Counted from the stretch's first letter, positions 16,947 to 25,920 are shown. The stretch: 64,000 nt of DNA from Rhizobium sp. BK316 (GCF_014193695.1 NZ_JACHZR010000004.1:186001-250000), one strand, 5' to 3'. Made by a program: numbers and translations. Notes: generated from the sequence alone by a model not told the origin.

Positions 16947-17816
16947 TCATTTTTCGAGGCGGGCCAGCAACGAGGACGTATCCCACCTGTTGCCGCCAAG
17001 CGCCTGGACATCGCCGTAGAACTGGTCGACGAGGGCCGTCAGCGGCAGCCTGGCGCCGTTGCTGCGGGCTTCCGCCAGCACGATGCCGAGATCCTTGCGC
17101 ATCCAGTCGACGGCGAAGCCGAAATCATATTTGCCCTGGTTCATGGTCTTGTGGCGGTTTTCCATCTGCCAGGAGCCAGCCGCGCCCTTGGAGATGACGT
17201 CGACCACCTTTTCGATGTCGAGGCCGGCGCGCTTGCCGAAATGCACGGCTTCGGCGAGACCCTGGACGATGCCGGCAATGCAGATCTGGTTCATCATCTT
17301 GGTGAGCTGGCCGGACCCTGCCGGCCCCATGAGGCCGACCATGCGGGCATAGGCGTCGATGACGGGTCTTGCCTTTTCGAACGCGGCTTCATCGCCGCCG
17401 CACATGACGGTCAGCACGCCGTTTTCAGCGCCCGCCTGGCCGCCGGAGACGGGAGCGTCGACGAAATCGACACCCTTTGCCTTGGCAGCCTCATGGAGTT
17501 CGCGGGCGACTTCGGCGCTTGCCGTGGTGTTGTCGATCAGCACGGAACCGGGCTTCATCGTCTTCAGCACGCCGTTTTCGCCCGTCGTTACCGAACGTAG
17601 ATCGTCGTCATTACCGACGCAGACGAAGACGAAATCGCAGCTGGCAGCGGCTTCAGCCGGAGTGGGGGCGGACTTGCCGGAGAATTTTTCGGCCCAGGCG
17701 GCGGCTTTTTCGGCCGTGCGGTTATAGACGGTGACGTCGTGGCCGCCCTTTGTCTTCAGATGGCCTGCCATCGGGAAACCCATGACGCCGAGACCGATGA
17801 AAGCGACTTTCGCCAT
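16947..17816 (-). CDS. 3-hydroxyisobutyrate dehydrogenase-family oxidoreductase
   Basis: A 289-residue NAD(P)-dependent β-hydroxyacid dehydrogenase. The Rossmann motif GLGVMGFPMAGHL is at the start, the substrate motif DAPVSGGQAGAENG is in the middle, and GSGQLTKMMNQ carries the catalytic Lys. It could oxidise 3-hydroxyisobutyrate (valine catabolism) or reduce tartronate semialdehyde; the sequence alone does not decide. ATG 17816 is preceded by GGAGAACAGCAT. A 404-codon version extending to 18161 is rejected because it covers the promoter region shared with ssuA. Confidence 0.88.
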   Translation of the reverse strand: MAKVAFIGLGVMGFPMAGHLKTKGGHDVTVYNRTAEKAAAWAEKFSGKSAPTPAEAAASCDFVFVCVGNDDDLRSVTTGENGVLKTMKPGSVLIDNTTASAEVARELHEAAKAKGVDFVDAPVSGGQAGAENGVLTVMCGGDEAAFEKARPVIDAYARMVGLMGPAGSGQLTKMMNQICIAGIVQGLAEAVHFGKRAGLDIEKVVDVISKGAAGSWQMENRHKTMNQGKYDFGFAVDWMRKDLGIVLAEARSNGARLPLTALVDQFYGDVQALGGNRWDTSSLLARLEK

Positions 17817-17984
17817 ATGCTGTTCTCCATGACCGCTTGCAAACAGGCTCCGAGGATTAGCGGAAACGGCTGATGACGGAAAGCCACCGACCAAGGAGAA
17901 GCGACCTGTCTTGGAACAAAATTTCTCCGAGCCTGACAAAACGGGTCGGGAAAGTTTCGGATATCGCGAATATGACAATTTTAG

Positions 17985-18007
17985 TTGTCGATCTAATTTA
18001 TAGACTA
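17985..18007 (+). promoter_or_regulatory. Sulfonate-operon motif, copy 1 (before ssuA)
   Basis: The 23-base sequence beginning TTGTCGATCTAATTT is found again with 19 of 23 identical bases at 19159-19181, before ssuD. It lies about 75 bases before the ssuA ATG. A shared activator site for sulfur-starvation control is the simplest reading. Confidence 0.5.
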
Positions 18008-18080
18008 AATCATCATCACTCCATCGAAACAGGCGGGCCAGCGCAGCAGGAGCGCGAATTCGCCAGAAAAGGGGATAGAG

Positions 18081-19046
18081 ATGATCACACGTCGACAAAC
18101 GTTGGGGCTTTTTGCGGCGGCAGGCGCCACCGCCATTCTGCCGTCTGTTCGGCCGGCGCATGCCGCGGCAACGGAGTTCCGCATCGGCTGGCAGAAGAAT
18201 GGCGTGCTGGCGCTCGCCAAGCGTCGCGGCGCCTTGGAAAAGCGGCTTGCCGATCAGGGGATTACGGTGAGCTGGTCGGAATTCACGTCAGGCCCACCGC
18301 TGCTCGAAGCGCTCGGCGCCGGTGCGCTCGATTTCGGGGCGACGGGCGACGTGCCCCCGCTCTTTGCACAGGCGGCGGGTGGAGCGCTCTATTATGTCGG
18401 CATCTACCGGGGCAGTCCGGCGGGCTCCGCCATTCTCGTGCGCAAGGATTCGCCGATCAAGACGCTGGAGGATCTGAGGGGCAAGAAAGTCGCCTTCAAG
18501 CGAGGCTCCAGCGCCCATAACGTAACGGTCAAGGTCTTGCGTAAGGCGGGGCTGAAACCCGAGGATGTGCAGCAGGTCGATCTTGCACCGCCGGATGCCG
18601 CGGCTGCCTTCAAGAACGGCAGCATCGATGCCTGGTCGATCTGGGATCCCTATCTCGCCATCGCCGAGGCGGATCCGGATACACGCATCCTGACGACGGC
18701 GGAAGGCATCGTCGATTCCTACAGCTTCTTCCTCGCCAACAAGGATTTCACCGACCAGAACGGCACCGTCATCGTCAACGTGCTCGATGAGCTCGCCAAA
18801 GTCGGCCGCTCGGCGCAGGACAATCTCGATGCGACGGTCAAGGAGCTCTCGGAGATCACAGGCGTGCCTGCCGAGATCACCAGGGTGGTGCTGCAGCGCC
18901 GCGGCGCCGATCTCGGCAGCGTGACGACCGTGACCGAAGCGGCGGCGGCCTATCAGCAGGCGCTTGCCGACGAGTTCTACAATCTCGGTATCGTGCCGAA
19001 GAAGCTCACGACCGGCGATATCGTCTGGCGCCCGAAGGCGAGCTGA
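18081..19046 (+). CDS. ssuA: Aliphatic sulfonate ABC transporter, substrate-binding protein
   Basis: A 321-residue periplasmic binding protein with an N-terminal signal that has a twin-arginine look (ITRRQTLGLFAAAGATAILP, cleavage after AHA). Family blocks include RIGWQKNGVLALAK, EFTSGPPLLEALGAGALDFG, TGDVPPLFAQAAG and WSIWDPYLA. It captures alkanesulfonates or related compounds for the permease encoded by ssuC. It is the first gene of ssuADCB. A duplicated sequence motif before it and before ssuD suggests control by sulfur supply. Confidence 0.92.
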   Translation: MITRRQTLGLFAAAGATAILPSVRPAHAAATEFRIGWQKNGVLALAKRRGALEKRLADQGITVSWSEFTSGPPLLEALGAGALDFGATGDVPPLFAQAAGGALYYVGIYRGSPAGSAILVRKDSPIKTLEDLRGKKVAFKRGSSAHNVTVKVLRKAGLKPEDVQQVDLAPPDAAAAFKNGSIDAWSIWDPYLAIAEADPDTRILTTAEGIVDSYSFFLANKDFTDQNGTVIVNVLDELAKVGRSAQDNLDATVKELSEITGVPAEITRVVLQRRGADLGSVTTVTEAAAAYQQALADEFYNLGIVPKKLTTGDIVWRPKAS

Positions 19047-19158
19047 CTCTCCTACAGCTTGGGGCGGGGGTCCCTGCCGGCCGCGGTATGGGAGCGTACC
19101 CATGCCGCGGAACGGGGCAAAATTATTCCCCAGACCAAGTCAGAATAGAAAATTGATA

Positions 19159-19181
19159 TTGTCGATATAATTTGTTGTCTA
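19159..19181 (+). promoter_or_regulatory. Sulfonate-operon motif, copy 2 (before ssuD)
   Basis: The sequence beginning TTGTCGATATAATTT matches the copy before ssuA, differing at four of 23 positions. It lies 65 bases before the ssuD ATG, indicating that ssuDCB may have its own regulated promoter in addition to read-through from ssuA. Confidence 0.5.
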
Positions 19182-19245
19182 TGTCACGATATCGGCTGAC
19201 ATCAAATGCTGCTGATTTCAGATATCCATAACAAGGAACGCGCTC

Positions 19246-20421
19246 ATGACCGCTTCATCCGACCCGATCAATTTCCTCTGGTTCATCCCGACATCCGGTG
19301 ACGGCACCTATCTCGGCTCCACCGACCTCAACCGCGCCCCTGAAATCGGCTATCTGACGCAGATCGCCCAGGCAGTCGACCGTCTCGGCTATTCCGGCGT
19401 CCTGCTGCCGACCGGTGTCGCCTGCGAGGAATCCTTCGTGATGGCATCGGCGCTGGCCGCCAAGACCGAGAGGCTGCAGTTCCTCGTGGCGATCCGTCCG
19501 GGCACGGCGTCGCCCGCCTATTATGCGCGCCTCGCCACCACGCTCGACCGCATCTCCAACGGCCGTCTGCTGCTCAACATCGTCGTCGGCGGCAGCCCGG
19601 CCGAGCTTGCCGGCGACGGCATCCATCTGCAGCATGACGAGCGTTACGCCCATGCCGACGAGTTCTTCCACGTCTTCGAAGAGCTGCTGGAAAAGGGTGT
19701 CGCGAGCTACGATGGCAAGTATATCAAGGCGACCGAAGCCCGGCTCGGCTTCCCCTCGGTGCAGTCGCCGCGCCCGCCGCTCTATTTCGGCGGCTCCTCG
19801 GATGCCGGCATCGATTTCGCCGTCGGCCGCGTCGACAAGTACCTGACCTGGGGCGAGCCGCCGGCACAGGTTGCCGAGAAGGTGCAGAAGGTGCGCGCCG
19901 CAGCAGCCGGCAAAGGTCGCGACGTCTCCTTCGGCATTCGCCTGCATTTCATCGTGCGCGAGACGGACGAGGAGGCTTGGGAAGCCGCTGATCGCCTAAT
20001 CCGTCACCTCGATGACGAGACGATCGCCGAAGCGCAGGAACGTTTCGTCAAGGAGTCCGACTCCGTCGGCCAAAAGCGCATGGCGGCCCTTCATGGCGGC
20101 CGCCGCGACAAGCTTGAAGTCTCTCCGAACCTCTGGGCCGGCATCGGCCTGGTGCGCGCCGGTGCCGGCACTGCACTGGTCGGCTCGCCGAAAACGGTGG
20201 CCGCACGCCTGAGGGAATATCAGGAAGTCGGCATCGATACGGTCATCGGCTCCGGTTATCCGCACCTCGAGGAAGCCTATCGCGTCGCCGAACTGCTCTT
20301 CCCGGAACTCGGCATCGAGAGGAGCGAACAACGGCTCAGCTTCAACAACGAGTTCGGCCGCAAGAAGGTCTTCGCCGGCGGCAGCCATGGGGGCAACCTG
20401 AAGGTCGTTTCCGGCTCCTGA
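19246..20421 (+). CDS. ssuD: FMNH2-dependent alkanesulfonate monooxygenase
   Basis: A 391-residue flavin-dependent monooxygenase of the bacterial luciferase superfamily that releases sulfite from alkanesulfonates. The opening INFLWFIPTSGDGTYLGS and the blocks RLQFLVAIRPGTASP, NIVVGGSP, YFGGSSDAG and VIGSGYPHLEEAY are typical of SsuD. Length is close to the usual 380. The partner flavin reductase gene (ssuE) is not in the cluster, so reduced FMN must come from a reductase encoded elsewhere. Confidence 0.94.
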   Translation: MTASSDPINFLWFIPTSGDGTYLGSTDLNRAPEIGYLTQIAQAVDRLGYSGVLLPTGVACEESFVMASALAAKTERLQFLVAIRPGTASPAYYARLATTLDRISNGRLLLNIVVGGSPAELAGDGIHLQHDERYAHADEFFHVFEELLEKGVASYDGKYIKATEARLGFPSVQSPRPPLYFGGSSDAGIDFAVGRVDKYLTWGEPPAQVAEKVQKVRAAAAGKGRDVSFGIRLHFIVRETDEEAWEAADRLIRHLDDETIAEAQERFVKESDSVGQKRMAALHGGRRDKLEVSPNLWAGIGLVRAGAGTALVGSPKTVAARLREYQEVGIDTVIGSGYPHLEEAYRVAELLFPELGIERSEQRLSFNNEFGRKKVFAGGSHGGNLKVVSGS

Positions 20422-20461
20422 TCGAGCCGGATTTTTGAACCGAAGCGCGAGGATATCATCC

Positions 20462-21328
20462 ATGTCGACTTTCGATACGCCGTTTGCGCGGGCTGGCGCT
20501 GAAGCCGGCAAGGGCAGGGCAGGTGGGGCCAGATCAGGTGGGACGAGGGCGGGCTTTCGCCTGCCGCTGCCCGGCCGCGACAGGCTGCTGCCTTATCTGG
20601 TGCCGGTTGCAATCTTGGCACTCTGGCAGCTCGGCTGTTCCGTCGGCTGGATTTCCTCGCGCATCATGCCGTCGCCGGCCGATGTCGCGAGCGCCTTCTG
20701 GACCACGACGATCTCGGGGCAATTGCCTGAAGATGTGCTTGTCAGTGCCGGGCGCGCTTTCGCCGGCCTTGTCGTCGGCGGCTCCATAGGCTTCCTGCTC
20801 GGCATCGCCAATGGCGTGTCGAAGCTTTCGGAACAGTTGACGGATACGACGCTGCAGATGCTGCGCACCATTCCGCATCTGGCGATGATCCCGCTCGTCA
20901 TCCTCTGGTTCGGGATCGGCGAGGAATCGAAGCTGTTTCTCACTTCGCTCGGCGTGCTCTTCCCCGTCTATCTCAACACCTATCATGGCGTGCGCAATGT
21001 CGACCGCGACCTGATCGAGATGGGCAAGGTCTATGGCATGAGCGGCTGGACCTTGTTCCGCAAGGTGATCTTCCCCGGCGCGCTGCCCTCGATCTTCGTC
21101 GGGTTGCGTTATGCGCTCGGCATCATGTGGCTGACGCTGATCGTTTCGGAATCGATCGCCGCTTCCTCGGGCATCGGCCATATGGCCAACAATGCCCGCG
21201 AATTCATGATGACCGATGTCGTGGTGCTGGCGCTCGTCATCTATGCCGTGCTCGGCAAGCTCGCCGATGTCGTCGCCCGCGCGCTGGAGCGTCGGACGCT
21301 CAAGTGGAACCCGGCTTACGCGAAATAG
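20462..21328 (+). CDS. ssuC: Aliphatic sulfonate ABC transporter, permease
   Basis: A 288-residue inner-membrane permease with about six membrane helices. The EAA loop, MGKVYGMSGWTLFRKVIFPG, contacts the ATPase SsuB. The N-terminus has a basic, Gly-rich cytoplasmic extension before the first helix. The ATG at 20462 lies 40 bases after ssuD. It is followed by a short intergenic repeat and then ssuB. Confidence 0.93.
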   Translation: MSTFDTPFARAGAEAGKGRAGGARSGGTRAGFRLPLPGRDRLLPYLVPVAILALWQLGCSVGWISSRIMPSPADVASAFWTTTISGQLPEDVLVSAGRAFAGLVVGGSIGFLLGIANGVSKLSEQLTDTTLQMLRTIPHLAMIPLVILWFGIGEESKLFLTSLGVLFPVYLNTYHGVRNVDRDLIEMGKVYGMSGWTLFRKVIFPGALPSIFVGLRYALGIMWLTLIVSESIAASSGIGHMANNAREFMMTDVVVLALVIYAVLGKLADVVARALERRTLKWNPAYAK

Positions 21329-21380
21329 AGCAATTCCCGCAAAAGTGTGCAGCGGTTCTGCGTTCGGAATTGCGCGAAAA
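21327..21380. repeat. Rhizobial-type intergenic repeat between ssuC and ssuB
   Basis: The core CGCAAAAGTGTGCAGCGGTT repeats the element at 16150-16254 with one inserted base. An inverted pair, GCAATTCC and GGAATTGC, flanks it and can form a hairpin inside the operon transcript. It overlaps the ssuC stop by two bases. It may dampen ssuB expression. Confidence 0.65.
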
Positions 21381-21394
21381 TAGAGAGACAAATC

Positions 21395-22213
21395 ATGACC
21401 GTCATTGCGCATGAGCGTTTCCATCCTTCCGAAGCGGTGGAATTCAGTGAGCCCGCTGTTGTTGCGGGCGCAGGTGCCGCCGCAATTACCCTTTCCGGCC
21501 TCGAAAAGAGCTTTGGTGCCAACCGGGTGCTGCGCGGCATCAACCTGCATATTCCGGCCGGCGAGTTCGTTGCCGTCATCGGTAAGAGCGGCTGCGGCAA
21601 GAGCACGCTGCTGCGCATCCTGATGGGCCTCGACGAGCCGACATCAGGCGAACTGCATTTCGAAGGCGCCGACGGCGCCGAGATACAGCCGAATGCCCGC
21701 ATCGTCTTCCAGGAGCCGCGGCTGCTGCCTTGGCTCAGCGTCGCCGACAACGTCGTCGTCGGTCTCGGCGAAGGTGTCGAGAAGAAGCGGGCGCGCGAGG
21801 AAGCGAAAGCCGTTCTCTATGAAGTGCAGCTTGCCGAAAAGGCCGGCGAATGGCCGGCGCGTCTTTCCGGCGGCCAGCGCCAGCGCGTGGCGCTTGCCCG
21901 CGCGCTCGTCAGCAAGCCCGGCATTCTGGCGCTTGACGAGCCGCTCGGTGCGCTGGATGCTCTGACGCGCATCAGCATGCAGCAATTGCTGAACCGCGTC
22001 TGGCGCGAACTCGGCTGCACCACTGTTCTTGTCACCCATGATGTCAGCGAGGCCGTGCATCTCGCCGACCGGGTGATCGTGCTGGAGGAGGGACGCATCG
22101 CGCTCGATCTCGCCATTCCCTATCCGCACCCACGCCGCCACGGCAATCCGGCGCTGGCGGAACTGGAAGGCAGGTTGCTGTCGGCCATCCTCGGCAGCGA
22201 TGGTGGGCATTGA
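21395..22213 (+). CDS. ssuB: Aliphatic sulfonate ABC transporter, ATP-binding protein
   Basis: A 272-residue ATPase. Walker A GKSGCGKST starts at about residue 63, the Q-loop is FQEPRLLPW, the signature is LSGGQRQRVALARAL, Walker B is GILALDEPLGALD and the switch His lies in VLVTHDVSEAV. FQEPRLLPW is typical of the nitrate/sulfonate/taurine subfamily. About 28 non-conserved residues precede the core. The ATG at 21395 is preceded by AGAGAGAC. It closes the ssuADCB cluster. Confidence 0.93.
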   Translation: MTVIAHERFHPSEAVEFSEPAVVAGAGAAAITLSGLEKSFGANRVLRGINLHIPAGEFVAVIGKSGCGKSTLLRILMGLDEPTSGELHFEGADGAEIQPNARIVFQEPRLLPWLSVADNVVVGLGEGVEKKRAREEAKAVLYEVQLAEKAGEWPARLSGGQRQRVALARALVSKPGILALDEPLGALDALTRISMQQLLNRVWRELGCTTVLVTHDVSEAVHLADRVIVLEEGRIALDLAIPYPHPRRHGNPALAELEGRLLSAILGSDGGH

Positions 22214-22260
22214 GCCGCCGTCTGTTCCTCCTCAACAAATCACTTGATTTCCGTAGGTCG

Positions 22261-22287
22261 ATTGTCCTAGAAATGTTTTAGGACAAT
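22261..22287. promoter_or_regulatory. Palindromic operator before the TetR gene
   Basis: ATTGTCCTA and TTAGGACAAT form an inverted repeat with a short AT-rich spacer. A partial direct copy, TTGCCCTAGAAATG, follows at 22287-22300 and runs into the first possible start codon. It is probably the autoregulatory site of the TetR protein. Confidence 0.6.
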
Positions 22288-22309
22288 TGCCCTAGAAATG
22301 AGACTGTTG

Positions 22310-22894
22310 ATGACCGCCGAGGGTACACGCAGGCAGATCGTGCAGGCTGCTGATCAGCTCTTTTACGAGCGCGGATTCGAGGCGACGTCATTTGCCCATA
22401 TTGCCGGGGCCGTCGGCCTGTCGCGAGGTAATTTCTACTATCATTTCAAAACCAAGGACGAGATTCTTGATGCGGTGATCGCGCTCAGGATGGCGAATAC
22501 GCGGGCCATGCTTGACGCGTGGGAAGCCGAAGACGATGCGCCTGTCGACCGTATCCGCAGCTTCTTCAATATCCTCATCGTGAACCGCACCAAGATCATG
22601 GCCTATGGCTGCCCCGTGGGCACGCTTTGCAATGAGCTTGCGAAGCTCGATCACGTGGCCAAGGCCGATGCCGCCGAGCTTTTTACACTGTTTCGCGATT
22701 GGCTGAGGCGCCAGTTTGCAGCGCTCGGCAGGGGCGCAGATGCCGATGCGCTTTCCATGCATGTGCTGATGCGGAGCCAGGGTGTCGCTTCGCTTGCCAC
22801 AGCCTTCCGCGATGAGGGTTTTATCCGCCGTGAGGTGGAAGACATGAGCGCCTGGCTGGACGCGGAAATTGCCGGTGGCACACGCGCCGCCTGA
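22310..22894 (+). CDS. TetR/AcrR family transcriptional regulator
   Basis: A 194-residue repressor. The helix-turn-helix (GTRRQIVQAADQLFYERGFE, then FAHIAGAVGLSRGNFYYHFK) is canonical, and the all-helical ligand domain resembles TetR_C proteins of the YxaF/LmrA type. ATG 22310 is preferred to the in-frame ATG at 22298 because the earlier codon lies in the operator-like repeat. It is followed by the YciI gene after 34 bases, which may be its target along with itself. Confidence 0.88.
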   Translation: MTAEGTRRQIVQAADQLFYERGFEATSFAHIAGAVGLSRGNFYYHFKTKDEILDAVIALRMANTRAMLDAWEAEDDAPVDRIRSFFNILIVNRTKIMAYGCPVGTLCNELAKLDHVAKADAAELFTLFRDWLRRQFAALGRGADADALSMHVLMRSQGVASLATAFRDEGFIRREVEDMSAWLDAEIAGGTRAA

Positions 22895-22928
22895 TCTTTT
22901 CATCACCAAGTGAACTGAGGGATATCGA

Positions 22929-23213
22929 ATGTTTATCGTCACACTGAAATTTGCCGACAAGAGCAAGGCACCGCAGCACATGGAAGGGCACAATGCCTGG
23001 ATCAAGCGCGGTTTCGATGATGGCGTCTTCCAGCTGGTCGGCAGTCTTCAGCCCAATGCCGGCGGCGCCATTCTCGTTCACGGTATTGCGCGTGAGGATC
23101 TGGAAATACGGGTGAAGGAGGATCCGTTCGTTGCTGAAGGTGTCGTCAGCGCCGACATCCTGGAGATTTCGCCGGGCCGCGTCGATGAGCGGCTGTCCTT
23201 TCTGAAGGCTTAG
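22929..23213 (+). CDS. YciI family protein
   Basis: A 94-residue protein of the YciI-like dimeric ferredoxin-fold family. The start MFIVTLKFADKSKAPQ and the His in MEGHNAWIKRGF fit the family, whose members act as small lyases or dehalogenases or have no known role. It is likely co-transcribed with the TetR gene 34 bases upstream. The short length is normal. Confidence 0.8.
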   Translation: MFIVTLKFADKSKAPQHMEGHNAWIKRGFDDGVFQLVGSLQPNAGGAILVHGIAREDLEIRVKEDPFVAEGVVSADILEISPGRVDERLSFLKA

Positions 23214-23368
23214 CGCGCAGGAGATTTCGTCGCGCACTGGAAAGCCTGCAAGGTGACATTGCGTCGCTGCAATGGCGCGAAGCGAGACGCGATGGCAGAT
23301 CATCTGCTAGACAGGGCAGGTTCGCGTCATCGCGAGACTTGGCATTCAATGGAAAGCGGATCACTCCC

Positions 23369-24019
23369 ATGAGCATTCAACTCTACGGCTTCTGGCGCTC
23401 CAACGCGGCGTTTCGCGTCCGCGTCGCGCTTGCCTTGAAAAAATTGCCTTTCGAGGAAATCGAGATCGACATTCTCTCCGGGCATCAGTTCGATGCTGCC
23501 TATGCGGAAGTAAATGCCGAGCGTGTCGTGCCAACGCTGGTTCAAGACGATCACCGGGTCTTCCAATCGCTGGCGATCATGGAATATCTGGACGACATCC
23601 ATCCCGAGCCAAGGCTGATGCCCGTTGAAGCAAGAGAGAAAGCCTATGCCCGGTCGCTGGCGCTGGTTGCCGTCGCCGATGCCCATCCGCTGATCGTGCC
23701 GCGTGTGCGCAAACATCTCGGCCAGGCCTTCGGCGCCGATGCATCCGCGATAGAGGCATGGTGCCGGCATTGGACGACGGAGGGACTTGCGACCTACGAG
23801 CGCCTGCTCACCCGGCGCCCGCCCACACCCTTTGCGCTGGGCGAGACCCCCGGCATTGCCGATATCTGCATCGCCGGCCAGATCGTCCTGGCCGAGTTCA
23901 ACAAGATTGACCTCTCGGCCTTTCCGGCCGTGGCCGCGCTTGGGAAGCGCTGCTTCGACATGCGCGAGTTTGCGCAGGCGCATCCGTCCAGGCAGCCCGG
24001 CTACTCGACTGCTCACTAG
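23369..24019 (+). CDS. maiA: Maleylacetoacetate isomerase / zeta-class glutathione transferase
   Basis: A 216-residue GST-fold protein. The N-terminal motif LYGFWRSNAAFRVRVALAL corresponds to the zeta-class SSCSWRVRIAL active-site block, although Asn-Ala-Ala stands where many members have Ser-Ser-Cys or Ser-Ser-Tyr. The later ERVVPTLVQDD and QSLAIMEYLDD segments bind glutathione. It would isomerise maleylacetoacetate in tyrosine breakdown, but no hmgA or fahA gene is nearby, so another glutathione-dependent role is possible. The ATG at 23369 avoids a spurious ten-residue extension. Confidence 0.8.
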   Translation: MSIQLYGFWRSNAAFRVRVALALKKLPFEEIEIDILSGHQFDAAYAEVNAERVVPTLVQDDHRVFQSLAIMEYLDDIHPEPRLMPVEAREKAYARSLALVAVADAHPLIVPRVRKHLGQAFGADASAIEAWCRHWTTEGLATYERLLTRRPPTPFALGETPGIADICIAGQIVLAEFNKIDLSAFPAVAALGKRCFDMREFAQAHPSRQPGYSTAH

Positions 24020-24034
24020 CAAGGCGGGCGCCCG

Positions 24035-24718
24035 CTATTCCTGGGGCCGAAACTCATCCGGCAGATCTTCCTTATAGGGATAGAATTTGAAATAGGGCAG
24101 CGCCTCTTTCAGTACGCGGGCGAAGGAGGGGCGTTCCAGCAGACGGCGGTAATAGGCTTCCAGCTCCGGTCGTTTCTCTGTGAGGGGCACGAGCGTGCGC
24201 GCATAGAAGAGGGCGGGAGCGGCGGCGCAATCGGCCATGGTGAAGGCGTCGCCGGTGATCCAGGCTTTGCCGTCGATCTGCTTTTCCACCATGTCATAGG
24301 CAAGCGACAGCATTCCGCGCGCTTCGTTGACACCATGCGGATCGGCGGAGCCTTCCGGGCGCAGCCGGTCTATGACGATCTTCTGCATCGGCACCTGCAC
24401 ATAGAGATCGAAGAAACGATCCCAGAGGCGCACCTGCAGGCCGGCATTGGTTTCCTCCGGCACGAGGGACACAGGGCCGGGATAATGCCGGTCCAGATAT
24501 TCGATGATGACGCTGGTTTCGGGAACCGTGCTGTCGCGCGTCTCGTCGCGCAGGATCGGGATCTTGCCGACGGGCCAGAAGCGCAGGAGATCGGCGCTTG
24601 ACTGTTCGTCGGCGAGATCGACGAAGCGGTTTTCGAAGGGCGTCGCGTTTTCGTAAAGCGCGATCAGCACCTTGTGGCAGAAGGAGGCAAGCGGATGCTG
24701 GTAGAGAACGAGCGCCAT
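24035..24718 (-). CDS. Glutathione S-transferase family protein
   Basis: A 227-residue protein with an N-terminal thioredoxin-fold GST domain (LYQHPLASFCHKVLIALYE, then FWPVGKIPILRD and SVIIEYLD) and an all-helical C-terminal domain ending in FKFYPYKEDLPDEFRP. The SFCHK segment contains a Cys at the usual catalytic position, as in omega/beta-like enzymes. It converges with maiA with only 15 bases between them. The substrate is unknown. Confidence 0.87.
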   Translation of the reverse strand: MALVLYQHPLASFCHKVLIALYENATPFENRFVDLADEQSSADLLRFWPVGKIPILRDETRDSTVPETSVIIEYLDRHYPGPVSLVPEETNAGLQVRLWDRFFDLYVQVPMQKIVIDRLRPEGSADPHGVNEARGMLSLAYDMVEKQIDGKAWITGDAFTMADCAAAPALFYARTLVPLTEKRPELEAYYRRLLERPSFARVLKEALPYFKFYPYKEDLPDEFRPQE

Positions 24719-24788
24719 GCGTTGACCTTTCCTGAAGAGATCAGGTCAGGAAATTAGCAAGGCGCCCGCAAAATGCCAGATGGCGCGT

Positions 24789-25610
24789 TCAGCCCGTATA
24801 GCGCGCCGTCACCAGATGGCCGGGGCTCGGCTGTCCCTCCTGCATGCGCACGTTGATCTCCATGATCTCGAGGAGCTCGAAGCCTGTGGCGGCCAATCGC
24901 TCGCGGATATAGGTCTCGGTGTGGATGAAGCGCTGGTGCGGGCCAACCATATAGGGGCGGCCGTCCGCCAGCCTTTCGGGCAGGGTTTCCGAGGAGAAGA
25001 TGAAGATGCCGCCGCTGTTCATATTCTCGGCAGCGCCGAAGAAGAGCGGTTCGAGCGCGCCGAGATAGGGCAGCACGTCGGTGGCGGTGATGAGGTCGAA
25101 GGGGTCCTCGTCATTGTCGTCGAGGAAATCCTCGACCTCGGCGACGAAGAGCGTCTCATAGACTTCCTTTTCGTCGGCGATGATGACCATGTTTTCGGAG
25201 ATATCGATGCCGATCATCTCCTCGCAGAGATCGTTCAGCGCAGTGCCGGTGAGGCCCGTGCCGCAGCCGAGATCGAGCATGCGCTTGAAAGGGCCGAGTT
25301 TCAAATCCTGCAGGCGCTGGCGCACGAGCATCGGCACGTGATAGCCGAGCTGTTCCACCAGCACGTCCTCGAAGACTTCGGCATGCTGGTCGAAGAGGGT
25401 TTCGACATAGGCGTCGGGTGCGCGAACCGGTGTTTCGCCGCGGCCCATGGAGGCGATACGGACGGCCGCGCCGCCGTGATCGTCGGGATCGATTGCCAGG
25501 ACTTCCTGATAGGCGTCCACGGCAGCATCGATATCACCCGCCTTTTCAAGCGCAAGAGCGCGGTTATAGGCTTCCGCGAGAGCCTCTTCGTCGATCTTCT
25601 TTTTGTTCAT
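24789..25610 (-). CDS. TPR-containing SAM-dependent methyltransferase
   Basis: A 273-residue protein. Residues 1-45 form a TPR-like pair of helices (AEAYNRALALEKAGDIDAAV, then QEVLAIDPDDHGG). A class I methyltransferase follows with motif I MLDLGCGTGLTG, an acidic motif II (MIGIDISENM) and ITATDVLPYLG. It most resembles a group of rhizobial methyltransferases of unknown substrate. It stands alone between a GST gene and usg. Confidence 0.85.
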   Translation of the reverse strand: MNKKKIDEEALAEAYNRALALEKAGDIDAAVDAYQEVLAIDPDDHGGAAVRIASMGRGETPVRAPDAYVETLFDQHAEVFEDVLVEQLGYHVPMLVRQRLQDLKLGPFKRMLDLGCGTGLTGTALNDLCEEMIGIDISENMVIIADEKEVYETLFVAEVEDFLDDNDEDPFDLITATDVLPYLGALEPLFFGAAENMNSGGIFIFSSETLPERLADGRPYMVGPHQRFIHTETYIRERLAATGFELLEIMEINVRMQEGQPSPGHLVTARYTG

Positions 25611-25653
25611 GCGGGCGTTTTAGAGCCCGCAGCTTACCATCGCAACTGCAATT

Positions 25654-25920
25654 TCAATGCAATATGAATTCGCCCTTAAGGGAGCGCCACTCCGTTGCCG
25701 AAATGAGCCTGCGGTGGATATAGCGCACCGAATGCAGCGGCCCGTCCAGCTTCTCCTGCCAGAACTTCAGGAAACCGCGCATCTCCGGAAAGTCCGGGGC
25801 GAGGTCATAGTCCTGCCAGATATAGGTCTGGAGAAAGGCCGGGTGATCCGGCATGCGATAAAGGATCTGGGCCGTCGTCAGCCCATAGCCCTCAAGCTGT
25901 TTTTCCATGTCCTTGTGCAT
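25654..25920 (-). CDS. usg: Usg family protein
   Basis: An 88-residue protein matching the alphaproteobacterial Usg family, with conserved segments LTTAQILYRMPDHPAFLQTY, WQDYDLAPDFPEM and LHSVRYIHRRLI. Despite an old link with tryptophan-pathway genes in other bacteria, its function is unknown. It is followed by the methyltransferase gene 43 bases downstream. The start MHKDMEKQLEGYGL could also be the Met at residue 5. Confidence 0.85.
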   Translation of the reverse strand: MHKDMEKQLEGYGLTTAQILYRMPDHPAFLQTYIWQDYDLAPDFPEMRGFLKFWQEKLDGPLHSVRYIHRRLISATEWRSLKGEFILH

